Shown here in pieces: positions 1 through 11,704 of a DNA stretch of 64,000 nucleotides. The notes beneath the pieces were generated by a model that was not told the origin of the DNA, searched no databases, and worked only from the letters and a program-made list of their open reading frames with translations. This DNA is from Topomyia yanbarensis (taxonomy: Eukaryota > Arthropoda > Insecta > Diptera > Culicidae). The number at the start of each line of letters is the position of its first letter. The first letter of the stretch is position 1. The position numbers and the translations under genes are program-made. Location: assembly GCF_030247195.1 (NCBI RefSeq), contig NC_080671.1, forward strand, positions 188,397,725 through 188,461,724, read 5' to 3'.

Positions 1-339
1 AGCTTTCCGACTGCCATGCAGAGCTTGCCAGTCTGTGTGGATAGTAGAGAATTGGTGGTGTGTAGAGGAGTGGGGCTGTCACCCTACGGAAGAAACGAAC
101 TAGTAAGTAGTTGAATTAGAGTGCGTGCTATGCACATAAAAACCCCTCCCCGAAGTAATGCCGTAAGGTAGTGCCGGGGAGGAATCAGGTTCTGGGCAAG
201 AGCAGTGGTTTTTAGCGGGTCGGGTGATGGCAGCCCAAACCCGTTCCCTGACAATGGGGTTTTTGTACATTTTTCCTCACTCAGGGTTTTTCTGAAATTT
301 TTTTTACTGCTCTCAAAAAAAAAAAAAAAAAAAAAAAAA
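1..339 (+). mobile_element. 3' UTR and poly(A) tail of a non-LTR retrotransposon (R1-like, tentative)
   Basis: A GC-rich non-coding stretch ends in an uninterrupted run of 25 A at 315-339, as expected for the 3' end of a reverse-transcribed element inserted on the plus strand. It carries CCCCTCCCCGAAG near 145 and a complementary GGGGAGG near 177, which could form a hairpin. I associate this kind of UTR with mosquito R1-type elements, but no coding sequence lies in the window, so the clade is a guess. The 5' part lies outside the window. Confidence 0.45.
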
Positions 340-464
340 CATACATACATACATACATACATACATACATACATACATACATACATACATACATACATAC
401 ATACATACATACATACATACATTCATACATACATACATACATACACACATACATACACACAGAT
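340..464. repeat. (CATA)n microsatellite directly after the poly(A)
   Basis: About 30 units of CATA, degenerating to CACA variants near 443-460, follow the A-run with no spacer. It probably grew out of the poly(A) junction or the tail of the next repeat. Long open frames here are artefacts of the 4-bp period. Confidence 0.95.
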
Positions 465-575
465 ATTTTGCGATCTCGGCGAACTGAGTCGAATGTTATA
501 TGAGACTCGGCCCTCCGGGCCTCTGTTAGAAAGTCGCTTTTTGGAGCAATTGCGTAACCTTTCTATATGAGAAAG
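465..575 (+). repeat. Aedes-type interspersed repeat, 3' end
   Basis: The stretch runs from GATATTTTGCGATCTCGGCGAACTG through CGGCCCTCCGGGCC to CCTTTCTATATGAGAAAGGC. The same order recurs at 1645-1770, so this is a defined family end. CTTTCTATATGAGAAAG is a short hairpin. Confidence 0.75.
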
Positions 576-1019
576 GCAAAAGAATAGTATTTAATTAGCT
601 TAATCGGCATGAGTTCAATGTTATCTTCATGTGATTATATTTTGAAATGTTGGTGGAATGGGTTTAAAAGTGGAGGGAATGGGGGGTTAGTAGAGTGGGA
701 GTGGAGGATACGTCAGAAATCCTTCATCTTATTTTGGTATACGGGGTGGATGAAGGAAATGCGGGCGTGATGGTGGTCCAAGGGGACGGTAGTGATGAAG
801 GAGGGAGATGTAAGGGCAAGGCGGGGGGGTGGGGGGCGGAGGATCTCTGATGCAATACTCAGCTGCATATTTTGCCTTCCATTTGAGACTTGGTTTGAGA
901 AAATCGGTTCAGTCATCACCGAAGAACCGATGTGACTTTATTTGTGGAATATGCCCGGAATTCCGGAATCGTCGATAGTGGACAATATATTCAAAGAATG
1001 TTTGATTGGCAATCAGTTC

Positions 1020-1260
1020 TGCGATTAGAAGTAATTTGGTGACCATTTCAATAGTTTTTAGCCTCTGAGGTATTACGATTGTACCGATTTATATGGGAAA
1101 TTCCAGTGTATCCTTACTAACACCCCTGTAACTCCGGAAGCAAGAGTCAGAACAGAATGAAATTCAGCAGCAGTCAATGGTATTACTGTATCTTTCATTT
1201 GAAATCAAGTTTGTAAAAATCGGTAGAGAATTCGTTGGGGAATGGGTGTGATATTAGCTT
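1020..1260 (+). repeat. Degenerate internal copy of the Aedes-type repeat
   Basis: Phrases such as ATGGGAAATTCCAGTGT, CTGTAACTCCGGAAGC and AAAATCGGTAGAGAA line up in order with the copy at 1381-1770 but lack its CA-rich tail and 3' end. Another fragment of the same family is visible around 850-930 (GAGAAAATCGGTTCAGTCATC). Confidence 0.6.
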
Positions 1261-1380
1261 AGGAACTTGGCGGGTTCCCCGGGGGCGTCATGAACCGTCA
1301 TAGGTGGCCAATGTGGTCAAAGCTGCTTTGATTGATCATTAGTGATCCAGACACGCAAACTAGAGTAATGTTACATCAAT

Positions 1381-1770
1381 TTTAATATGTTTTACATCAT
1401 TTGAACATCACGGTGGTACCAGTTAATATGGGAATTTGCTGTGTGATCGCACTCTTCAACCCGTAACTCCGGAACCGGAAGTCGGATCAACTAAGAATTC
1501 AATAGCAGCTTATGGGAGCGTTATACCTTTCAGATGAAACTAAGTTTGCCAAAATCGGTTCAGCCATCTCTGAGAAAATTGTGTGAGTTTAAATGACACA
1601 CACACATACACACACACATACACACACACACATACATATACACACACAGACATTTGCCGATCTCGACGAACTGAATCGAATGGTGTATGACACTCGGCCC
1701 TCCGGGCCTCCGTTAAAAAGTCAATTTTTACAGTGATTGCATAGCCTTTCTTTATATGAGAAAGGCAAAA
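1381..1770 (+). repeat. Aedes-type interspersed repeat, best copy
   Basis: Contains GGTACCAGTTAATATGGG, GTAACTCCGGAACCGGAAG and AAAATCGGTTCAGCCATC, then a (CACACATA)n stretch at about 1597-1650, then CGGCCCTCCGGGCC and the terminal hairpin ending GAGAAAGGCAAAA. Non-coding. The family is very common in Aedes genomes; its transposition class is not evident from this copy. Confidence 0.75.
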
Positions 1771-2023
1771 ACCTATTTCGAGATATAAGAGAAAAATGGA
1801 AACTACCGAAAATGGTCTTTTTATACAACATTGTAACTAGAATACTTTTTACTTTGCTGCTTTTTGTCATATGTTTGCACGGAAGCAAAGGATTTTTGAC
1901 CAAAAATTAGTGTTTTATTTCAACCTTATCTTTGAGATATTAACTTTTTACAAAATCAAGTAAAACGTGTTTGGAAAATAAATTTCCTAAACTACAAGTT
2001 ACTGTGAAAATCTTTAGCACATA

Positions 2024-5000
2024 GGGGGACATGGGGAGACTTGACCAGGTTTTCAGTTAAACCGACGTAAATGTCTAAAAACGTTTTCAATCCTTCAAAA
2101 TTTATTTAAACATAATGCGCAGCAGTATTGTGCGCATTCATGATTTTAGGCAGAATTTTTGGTTTACTTTTTCCAAAGTTATAAAAGTTTTTCAGAGATG
2201 AGTTTTTTTAGTCAAGTCTCCCCAACGCGGGGAGACTTGACCAAGGCCTGGGGAGACTCGCCCATGAGAATTTTGTAAAATCAAAGCAATAAATTATGAT
2301 GTAAAACATACTGTCTTCATATTTTTACATATTGTCCAGATCCTTAAGTTCCAGTAAAAACAAAAGTATTGCATTTCATAAATTTCGATTTTTTATACAT
2401 TTCGTTTTAAGGATTAACTGTACTACTCAACATTGCTTGTTCACATGTTACGAAATCAGCCATATTACTGCTAACTTTGTTTACTAGTACTAAAAGATTT
2501 TTAAGGTGGGAATTTTTTGTGACGTGTTTAACATTAACAATAGGTACCACAGCATAGTAAATTTCAGAAATTTTGAATCTTTCTTCAGCTTATTTCCACT
2601 TGGTCAAATCTCACCATAAAATCTTGGTCAAGTCTCCCCAATATTAGTTATTGCGTAAAATGTCGTGCAAATGTTAGTAACAACCAATGTTGCTTCAGAA
2701 TCTTCATCGCGACGAAGCACGGTGAATATGAATCACCTGCATTCGTCCAACATCGTTCTTCGCTGTTATATTCAACTTGCTGTTGATATTCATCCACGAA
2801 TGAATCCGACTGCCAATCCGTGTTTACCCGAATGCCTTATCCATACGTTCTTGCCTTGCTACTCATCGAACGACCGAATGAACTGCACGAGGAAGCTATG
2901 CAGCGAATGACGAATAAACGAATCAGCAAACCATTCCTCACCATAGCGATGATCGCTTACAACTATTGGCGAAGATGACTTCAATTTTATCTTCGCAGAA
3001 TGATGGCTCGCGAAGAAATATATTTTTATTCTGATGCGTTGTACTTTTCGGAACAAGCCAATGCGCTACTGGTTCTTCAGTACAAAACTATGGGTTAAAT
3101 TAACAGCCGAATCAAGGCAATATTTGTTAAATATAGTACAATCTTAATAGAAGCCTTGTGTGTCAAGTATTCAAAGGAGATTGAACCCCTGTTTGGTGAT
3201 AAAACTCGGCATAAGCAAAATAAAATTCTTTTGGATGAAGTTTTGATTTTAATCTGCTCATGGTGTTATATCACAATAATTTAACCTATTGCGCATGTTT
3301 TGCTAGTATCACGACGAATTCGCTTAACCAGCACGGTTGTTTAAAAATAAATTAGCTGTAGAATGAACAGTGTGTTGTGGGTGTAATATGGACAATACAA
3401 ATATTACTTCTTGTTCCCCCATCGGGAAAGACTTGGCATAAAAAACGTGCTGTAATTATTTTACTCCATATTGTCGAGATTCTTAGATACCAACAAAAAA
3501 TATAAAATTGTTGAATTTCGATTTTTAATGCATTCCCTTCTAGGGATTAGCTATAATGATTACATTGCATGTGCACATCTCACGAATTCAACCATGACTG
3601 CTAACTTTGTTAACTAGTGCTATAAAGTTAGATTGATGTTTAAGGTGAGATTTTTTGTGACGTGGTTAACATTAACAGTAGGTACCACAGTTTGATAAAA
3701 AAATACATCATTTAACGCAAATTTATGAATTAGGGGTCATACACTAATTACGTAAGGACATATGGGGGGAGTGGGTGTTTCAAAATATCTTACCAATTCT
3801 CACCTGGGGGAGGGAAGGTTTGTCCTTTCTTAAGTAATATCATAAAACATGCATGAAAAATGAAATCGATAAGAAAAATATTCTTCTCATAAGAAAAGAA
3901 ACTATTTCTTATTTGTGCCATGAACATTTTATATATCAATCAAAAGGAGCACATACTGTACATCATGGTCATGGAAACGCAGACCTCAAATCGAAGTGTT
4001 TTGCAGCGACAAAATATGATTGTTAAATTAGTTATGGAATTTATTGTTGCCAACGTAAGGGGCGGCTTAATTGTCGATGGTTTTGGAGCAGTTACAGAAA
4101 TTTCTTGACTCTTGGTGGTACATTGTTCTGATCGGGAACTGGAGTCACAATCTGCTTTACGAGTTAAGAAGTGTTGAGACCATTCGTGTTGTTAGACCAA
4201 CATCCTTCTTTTCAAACTTTCGCTTCAAACCCGCAAGGTATATGAAAAATTTTCTGTCATGTGATTGTCAAAGAACTTGTTGGCTGTATAGTTCCAGAGT
4301 GTGAACTGTATTTTACTTCAAGAAAATTCGAAGATAGCTATGTCGGAACTATGCGTACGATAAGCGTTATAGTTGAAACTCCGAACAAATTCACATCAGA
4401 AGAGGTTATAAATTCTTTTGAGTTCTACATCACAAGAAAATAGATTCAAAGGAAGTGGAATATAGCGAAGCAAATTATGTGGAACAAATCGGAGTTTCTA
4501 AATATCTCTTAAAATTTATTCTGAAATTTCTACTGGGCGAGATTAGGATGCAAATGAAATTTCTACAGATGATTATACACACACTTAGAAAAAATCGTAT
4601 AAATTTACGTCTCCTGATCCTGACATATACGAGCATCAAAAATGACTTAGTTTTACGTTTGATTTTAATTTTACATGACATTGAATTTCGTAAATCATGT
4701 AATTTTACTCCACATATGGCGTTTGTTCTGTATGACAGTAAGTGTAATTTTATGTCATTGCGCATGGAAAATATGTTTCATGTAAAATTAAATGGAACAC
4801 GGTGATGTTTAATATTTAGTCATTTCGTGAATTACGGTTTGTTAAATTGTGTCATGTTTGCAATTACGTCAATGATAAAATTTATAATTTTTTGGTGTGT
4901 AGTTAAATTTTGTCCTGAGTTCTCTTTTAATAATTCAATAAGTATCGTGTTCGCTATCGAATAATTTAATGAATTAACAATATGATTTAAAATTACACAA

Positions 5001-5292
5001 AGTAAGATAAAATCTTATGTAAGGGGAGAGGGAGTTCACCAAAATCATACGAACTCTCATCTGGGGGGAGGGCGAGGTTGAATAATTCTAAAAAAAGCCT
5101 TACGTAATTAGGGTACGGCGGCCCCGAGCAGAATATTTTCTATGATGAAAGTATTTTCCATTTCAAACATTTATAATTACCTTAAGGGATCGAAACAAGC
5201 ATAAAAATATTTTAAAAAAATTAAAAACCAAAGAGAATACGTTATAGCCAAATGTAGAAGCTTACACTTAGTCAAGTCTCCCCATGTTCCCC
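2024..5292. mobile_element. Inverted-repeat DNA element with iterated GTCAAGTCTCCCC motif
   Basis: The left end GGGGGACATGGGGAGACTTG is inverted at the right end (CAAGTCTCCCCATGTTCCCC), and both ends abut TA (2022-2023 and 5293-5294), consistent with a TA target duplication. The motif GTCAAGTCTCCCC is iterated inside: a perfect palindrome at 2211-2242, further copies near 2248, 2600 and 2625, and the terminal copies. An internal block at about 2290-2570 is repeated directly at 3450-3720. A separate palindromic element (3733-5125) is nested inside. No transposase frame is recognisable. A TA-target superfamily (Tc1/mariner/pogo) is inferred. Confidence 0.7.
3733..5125. mobile_element. Nested palindromic element with GGGG...AATTACGTAAGG ends
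   Basis: The left arm GGGGTCATACACTAATTACG is matched in inverse at 5100-5125 (CCTTACGTAATTAGGGTACG followed by GCGGCCCC). Sub-terminal GGGGGAG tracts near 3765-3815 and 5025-5080 are also paired. The related sequence near 7760-7790 runs through without this insert. Short open frames at 3920-4805 resemble no family I know and are probably non-coding. Confidence 0.6.
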
Positions 5293-5294
5293 TA

Positions 5295-7250
5295 CTCTAT
5301 CGTCAGAGCAATTAAATTTTCGTACATTTTCGAAATATGCTAGAAGTACCAAGTTCCAATCAATTTTACATTTAAATTTCGCCCACTTAAAATAAACAAC
5401 TTGATCAAATTTAGTAACGCAAGCTTCAAGATAATCAACACATTTCTGATCAAAATAAGTCGTTTAAAAAAAAGCATATCGCGGAACGCATTTTCACGCT
5501 AGACATTTTGAATTTATTTATAAAACTGTTATGAACACTTTTTCATTAAAAATATTTCTGTTTAATATTCCAGTAGCACTGATTATGGCAAGCAAAGCTT
5601 ATTTCCGTTCAACTTCATAGTATGTCATGACTTGTAGAACACTTGAGCGATATTGGAAAATATTGATATTTTTAACGTCCATTTCTCATATTCTCCACAA
5701 AAGAAATTTTGAAGTCTTCGAAGAAAAATTTTGCCTTTAAAAATCTGGCCTAGAGGATTGATATGTCTTGACATATTGATTCCCTAGACTCTAGTTTGTT
5801 CCGTGAAAAAATTATGAACACTTTTTATATAGGATTTTGAATGAATATTGCAACATATAAAAAATTGTTTTGGCATTTTCAGCCCATTTTTTTTCTAAAA
5901 AGTCGTATATTCTTTATGGAAAAAACAGGTTTCACTTTCAGGCACTTTATTCGAAGATGACGAAGTTCTTATAACTTTCAAATGAAAATAGTTTAGTGGT
6001 TGGTGTCCTTAAACATCTCATGCGCTCTAAAATATTTTTAATATGTCCAGAGATTACATTTATGTTAAATAATAATTACTAAATTTATCTAAAAACAGTT
6101 TTAAAGTGTCACAGCACTGTAGAATAAAAAAAAGTCGATTTTCAATTTATTAGTCAAAAATGGCTTTAGAATGTTAAAAATCATGTCCCAAAACATGGAA
6201 GACGCAAACAATACATAAATATTCAGATTTTCCATTCTACCGCAATGCCTCTTATGTATATCTCGTGTGTACTGAAAACTTTAACCGTGTTTTTCTCGAA
6301 GCCGCAAATGTAACTCGAACAAATGATTTTTGAACGCTTGGAAATTTTCACAGTATATTCAAAATTGATTTCTCCAGCGACGTACGGAGGATTTTTTTTT
6401 ATTGCTTAGCTTTTTAAATTAATTTTGTGTCCATTTTCATGACATATTTGGCGTGCTCTACAGTGGTGTAGCCCCTTAATAGAATATATCCAAATTTTAT
6501 TTCTTGATGTCATGTCAAGTAAGATATACATATTCAGCATTTTTTTCTGTTATGCTTTGTTGTACAACTTTATTGAAAACATGCTAAATTTTGCTGAAAT
6601 TAAAACCATATTAGCTGCTATTTAAGCTAAAGAATAGTCTTTCATGGTACAAAAACTTATGTTTACAAGCAACAATTGAAGTTTTATAGCACGCTACAAG
6701 TGCAATTTAAATGTTATGAGTGGCTATAAAAGTACGATAAAACCTCAATTGATACTAGGGTATAAGACAAACCAGTTCAGTTTTGGCAAAAAGTTTAATA
6801 TTTGCTAAGTTTGGTTGAAATCGGAATGCATCGATTTGTCAAAAACTTGTGGCTTGATTATACTTCTATAGATACAGAAATTATATTATATAAGAGTATT
6901 TCGTCTTACGATTGCTATTTGTGCCAAATGGTCCTAAGAAAATCATTAAACGTAGATTCAAGGAAACTATCACCCAGTGTTGATTTCATCATTAGAAAAA
7001 AAGTTATTTGAAGTACCAATAGTCTACTATGTAGATTCATAATTGTGTTGATTCGGTTTTCGCCCGCGAGACATCCGCAGATTTACATATGTAATTGATT
7101 TGTTTTGCTTTGCTTACGCAGCTTCCCGTTTCAAATCTGATAAAAAAACATCAGCAAATAATCATTATGTAATACTAATTGTTGTTTATAGCAAAAGTCA
7201 TCCTATTCCGAACATAGCAAGCATTTCTGCACCACTTCAGTCATGAAGCT
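5295..7250. other. AT-rich spacer without recognisable genes
   Basis: About 2 kb of AT-rich sequence with homopolymer runs. No frame has recognisable protein features. The longest, at 6802-7011, is 69 codons of low-information sequence. No tRNA-like box pairs or terminal inverted repeats were seen. It may be very old transposon sequence. Confidence 0.5.
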
Positions 7251-7699
7251 CTGACCCTTCCATCAATGAACAAGAAATTTGTTTTTCTTGGTCGCAATGC
7301 AGGAGGAATGAAGAACGAAGAATCCTTAGCGAAGAATGGCTAGTGGCGATTATCACCTAAGCCATTCGTGTGCCGATCCGAACGATGCGTGAAGATGAAC
7401 ATTGCATGAATGGCTAAATTCAACAAACAACGATGCGAACAAGCAGCGAACAGCAGTCATCAGATTCGGATTTTTTGTTTGTTTGTATTATTCATTTTCG
7501 ATGATTCTGTGCTTTCGTGTGACGAACGGCGCAGCGTTATTCGAGGCATGGGTGAATGACACGACGAATATCGCATCGATGATGAACGAATGAACTAGTT
7601 CGGCGAAGAATATTTGCAACATTGGTAACAACTATTCCAATGTTCCGATTTATGTAGAACCATTTCACCACTTCATAAGGAATACGATGATATATGAGT

Positions 7700-7950
7700 A
7701 ATTAAAAAGTAATTATTAGTCAAGCAGATATGTCCATACAAAGTTTGATAAAAAATTACATCATTTAACACAAATTTAGTAATTATGGAATATTTTCTAT
7801 AAGGAAAGTCTTTTTCATTTCAAACTTTTAAAATTACCTTAAGGGGTCGAGCAAGTATAGAAATATGTTTGAAAAAAATTTAAGAACCTTGTAGAATACG
7901 TCATAGCTAATTATAGAATTTGCGCTTGGTCAAATCTCTCCATGTTCCCC
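7700..7950. mobile_element. Right end of a second copy of the GTCAAGTCTCCCC element
   Basis: 7700-7950 matches 3685-3730 plus 5130-5292: it shares CATCATTTAAC, GGAATATTTTCTAT, the block around AATTACCTTAAGG, and the terminus GGTCAAATCTCTCCATGTTC followed by CCCC. It lacks the insert at 3733-5125 and so shows the older, uninterrupted arrangement. GAATGAACG-rich sequence at about 7250-7640 loosely resembles 2680-3060 and may belong to the same copy. The left end was not found. Confidence 0.6.
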
Positions 7951-8639
7951 TGAGGTACACTGAGAAACAAAAATATGCTGAACCTAATTTGGACCTCTAC
8001 ATATTTTGGACCCTGTTATTGTATTTGCCCCCTGCACTCTCTACATTTGTTTGGTTTGATGCAAGAATTTTCTTGGGTTGTCTATCAAGTTTCAATATCA
8101 TTATGTATTTCATCTCTAATTGTTTAAAATTAAACAACAATTAAACATTTTTAAATTGGATTTAAGTATACAATTGTAATATTTTTCACTGATTCAATTA
8201 GTTTGTCTGATTTGGTTTTATGCATGTTACGTGTTTGAAAAGGTTTATTTGTAATGTTTTATCTAAATTATTGTGGAAGGGTCCGAAATGTGAAAAAATC
8301 ATGCTGGAAAGAAATGTCATTTTCTAGTTTATGTCGATGTATAAAACATCCATTGACAGTTTTCTTTCAAGAGCACTAATTTTGGAGCAGACTCGTGCAT
8401 TAAAAACACATAGGCAAGCAAATATTATTGACGTTAACGTTATTTCACTTCCTCTAGGGGTCCAAAATTGGTTGGTTACCCTAGCATACTTCTTTTTCCC
8501 GTTTCTTATATTCTGCTGTGGTGCATTTACAAGCTTAAACTTCTAGTAAGCATTCAATGAGTGGATAGATCAAATATGTCCAATGCACAAAATTTACTGC
8601 AGAAGAATCGAGAGGCAGATGGAAAAGTTTTTTTTCGCT
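7951..8639. other. AT-rich spacer, no gene seen
   Basis: Only short frames (74 codons at 7920-8144, 71 codons at 8331-8546) with no recognisable domain. No inverted repeat or RNA gene signal noted. Confidence 0.5.
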
Positions 8640-9115
8640 TCGTGTTCAACCAACCAACCAGACCGCTCTGCTAGATTTCTGTAAGTCTTGGTTTGACAGC
8701 CCTGTCAGATTTCTGCGCGTATCCTGTCGGATTAGTTGAGCTAGGGCGAACTCGGTTTCGCTCGCGTTTTCTGGCAAATTTTGACAGGAACCGAGCAAAA
8801 CCCTGGCAAAACTCGGACATAAACTGTGCAAAGATCCTGGCAATTTCTACATGGTATAATTTAGCACGAATCAAGCAAAACATCTGACAAAGATGTGGTA
8901 GGAAGCGTTCAGAGATCTTGGCCGTACATTTCTGGCTGGATTCTGGATAAAAGTGAGCAGCATCGGTTTGTTTAACCGCTTCTGTCAGAAACGGTTGTTG
9001 CATTTGAGCGAATTCGTTGCCAGAATTATCGCACAAATCGCGCAAAATGCTCGCAGAAACTCTGCCAGCATCAATTTTGCTTTGCTCAAATTTTGCTAAC
9101 TTTCTGCTTGCCACG
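8640..9115. repeat. Quasi-repetitive CTGGCAA/CTGTCAGA-rich sequence
   Basis: The stretch is built from short related words (TTTCTGGCAAATTTTGACAG, CTGGCAAAACTCGG, CTGTCAGAAACGG, GCCAGAATTATCGC), which keeps long frames open on both strands, including one of 147 codons on the minus strand at 8671-9114. The repetition of words rather than codons suggests a dispersed non-coding repeat. Confidence 0.5.
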
Positions 9116-9171
9116 CTTACCGGGTACCATCGTCTCCATGCTGTCCCATTTGTGATCGCTGCTGCAGTGAT

Positions 9172-9180
9172 GTGAAGTTT
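9172..9180. repeat. Left 9-bp target site duplication
   Basis: GTGAAGTTT, identical to 10724-10732. The unoccupied paralogue reads GGGAAGTTT (complement at 28779-28787). Confidence 0.85.
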
Positions 9181-10723
9181 GGGTGTACCCCATTAGGCAT
9201 TAATACGTTAGGCATAGACTTTTGGCATAATATACGTTAGGCATAATGGACGTTTGGCATAATGGACGATTGGCATAATGGACGTTGAAGTATCCTTTAC
9301 GAAAATAACTTTTTGGTGGTGACAGCATCGGGTTGTAAGAGCACAAATGTTTGAAATTTTTTGATGTTGTAGAATTTCTCTGGAAGCTGATAGAACTCGA
9401 TCACCATCTATTGTAAATACCTTAAAAAAGCTTAACTCAAATAAATGATGTAGAACGAATGCACATCGAATGAACGAATAAGAAAATTGCACATCTCTAA
9501 AATAGGCTAATACTCTTGTTTAAAATCGATCTATTTTGTATTAACGTATGAATAACGTATATCAACCCCTTCATGCCCATTATTTTTGTAAACAACATTT
9601 TTAAACTGCTAAAACTTTTGATTGAGGCAGAATTTACTCAAAAAACAAGTAAGAACAGTAACTGGTACTATTAGAACTTAGAACTGAAGTTATTTCTATT
9701 AGCCTGATATAACTCTGCTGGAGCAGTACTACCAGAGATATTCACAGTTAGCGATGATAAATAAAATTTTGACATATCTTCATTATTTTCCTTTATTGTT
9801 GAGAACTGATAAAACGCATGAATTTCGACGCATGAATATTGAAAATTTTCTAGGAGAATTGTGTTGAGCACCGGAATATTGAGCAGCTTTCAGCACTGCG
9901 AAAGAAGCATCTTTCAAAGCGGGTTTTTCGTGTTTCTTGGACTCTATGAACACTACAAAAAGTTGGGCATGTGAGGGTTAACTTAGATTAGTTTTTCATG
10001 CATGCAAGATGAAACATCCGAAGAAAAAAATACATAATCTTGAAGAACAGCTTATGAAAGAAAGAATGATGCATTTTATTATTCATTCAACGAATATTGT
10101 TGGTTCTATATTGATTGTCCTGTACTGTGACGAGTTGCCGAAACGAAAAAGGTATCATCACAAACGTAGAATCCGTAGCCTAATGTTGATCCTGTACGTG
10201 ACACTGCCTGTTTCCATATGTTCCATAACTGTCTGTTCATTTTTTTAAAAATATTTGGATGCAACTGTATTAGCAATAAATCTAAGAGGCTTGAAATGTG
10301 CTTGTATCAAAACTGTTCACTTGAATAAAGGGATATTTTCTTCATCTCCTCTACAGAAAAAATAGAAAAAAAACTACACTTGCAAGGGTTAAATATCTCG
10401 CATGGTATTTTTCATTTTGGAGTATATCGCTAAAGTTATGCGAAGGTATGGTATAGCAAAGAGTCCTTTTTTCTAATCTGAAAAAAAAAACAAACGAAAT
10501 CTCTATAAAAACGAAAGCCTTGCGATTATTTTATATTTTTGTGAATTATGCCTATCGTCCATTATGCCTAACGTACATTATGCCAATCGTCCATTAAGCC
10601 TAACGTATATTATGCCAATCGTCCATTATGCCTAACGTCCATTATGCCTATCGTACTTATGCCCAACGTATGTACGCCTAACGTACTTATGCCTAACACA
10701 TTTATGCCTAACGTCGCGCACCC
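9181..10723. mobile_element. GGGTG-ended DNA element with 9-bp target duplication (MULE-like, tentative)
   Basis: The 1,543-bp element starts GGGTGTACCCCATTAGGCAT and ends with the inverse ATGCCTAACGTCGCGCACCC. It is flanked by perfect 9-bp direct repeats GTGAAGTTT at 9172-9180 and 10724-10732. Both ends carry arrays of a roughly 16-bp motif, TTAGGCATAATGGACG and variants: about five copies on the left (9190-9285) and about ten inverted on the right (10548-10715). There is no transposase frame, so it is non-autonomous. A 9-bp duplication is typical of Mutator-like elements, which is the basis for the tentative class. The copy at 28278-28832 provides the empty site. Confidence 0.8.
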
Positions 10724-10732
10724 GTGAAGTTT
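10724..10732. repeat. Right 9-bp target site duplication
   Basis: GTGAAGTTT, identical to 9172-9180, immediately followed by ATATAAC, which continues the host repeat. Confidence 0.85.
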
Positions 10733-11236
10733 ATATAACTCAATTCGAACAACGTGTAAAGTAGGCGTTTTAGCAAGTAGATGTTTGTCAGTTCCGGTCC
10801 TACTGCTACCGGTTAATCTTTTTGTTTTCTAGTAAGGCTTGGTTCCCAACACATACATACAAACGAAATATTAAAAACAGCGGGGAAATGGTACAAAGCA
10901 AAATGCGTCAATGTTGATGCTGAAACGCCGACGCGGCGGCGGGAGGCAAACGATATTATCTCACTCATCATTAGTGTGAAGCTTATATATGCCATTTGAC
11001 TACTCCACCAGTGTATCGTTATGGTGTTTTTACCGAATAGAAGTTTGTCGGCTCTAATCTCGAATCTGATATCAGAACCTTTTTACTAGAAGTTTCAGGT
11101 CACGAGCTATTTATAGCAGCGAAGAAAAGAATGAAACAAAACAAAATGCAATGCAGCAGCAATGGCGATGAGATTGCTTGTGGTGGTTGGGTGGGGGGAA
11201 TGTAAGGTGTAGAAAAAAGATACGAAAACAAATACT

Positions 11237-11704
11237 AACCAAGTTTCCTTGTGTGTGAGTGTGTGTCATCGTTTTTTTTTGTGAGCGTTGCGCTCATCTC
11301 GAGTTGTGCGCGAACAGCTCAATGCAGTGTTGCCACAACTAGATCTGTACCGGGAATTGAAATTTTTTTTCTATCTGTACTCTTCTATCAAAAATATGTT
11401 TGGGTACAAACCCAAACAATAACGAGGTTGTTTAAAAAAATCATTTTTCTTATACATATTTTCCATGCGGGGAAATCAAACCAGACATTCTGACTCGGTT
11501 GTTTTATTTTAGCTGAAATTCCGCAAGAACCCAGTAAACTAAAAGGCTGGTTAAACTAGATGCTGGCGATCGGTAGACTATTGAAACTTTGTTCTAGGCT
11601 ACCCGCCGTAACTTGCCGTTCGCTGTAAAAGTAGTGTTGGAAACCAGTTAGAATTCCGGATGAGTTTGACTGGGTAATGTCAATATCAGCTCCAGCTCAA
11701 ATTC
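11237..11704. other. Spacer, no gene seen
   Basis: Contains a GT-rich stretch near 11250 and CAGTGTTGCCACAACT near 11322, a phrase that looks repeat-derived. No supportable coding sequence. Confidence 0.4.

Larger units (their letters stand above)
9125..11236 (+). repeat. Dispersed repeat, copy A (about 570 bp), split by an inserted element
   Basis: 9125-9180 continues at 10733-11236 once the inserted element (9181-10723) and one 9-bp target duplicate (10724-10732) are removed. This joined sequence matches the reverse complement of 28278-28832 along its whole length. On the minus strand it carries a TATA box (TATAAATAG, complement at about 11107-11115). The repeat family is not identified; an LTR or another promoter-bearing unit is possible. 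Confidence 0.7.

Noticed and set aside
84..570. Open frames rich in Tyr/Val/Cys/Met and in His/Thr/Ile on opposite strands
   Set aside because: They are translations of the (CATA)n run and poly(A), kept open by the repeat period.
3920..4805. Series of overlapping 60-116 codon frames
   Set aside because: They lie inside a palindromic AT-rich element, switch frames without shared features and match no family I know.
8671..9114. 147-codon minus-strand frame
   Set aside because: Both strands are open because of recurring CTGGCA-type words; no domain or coding signature.
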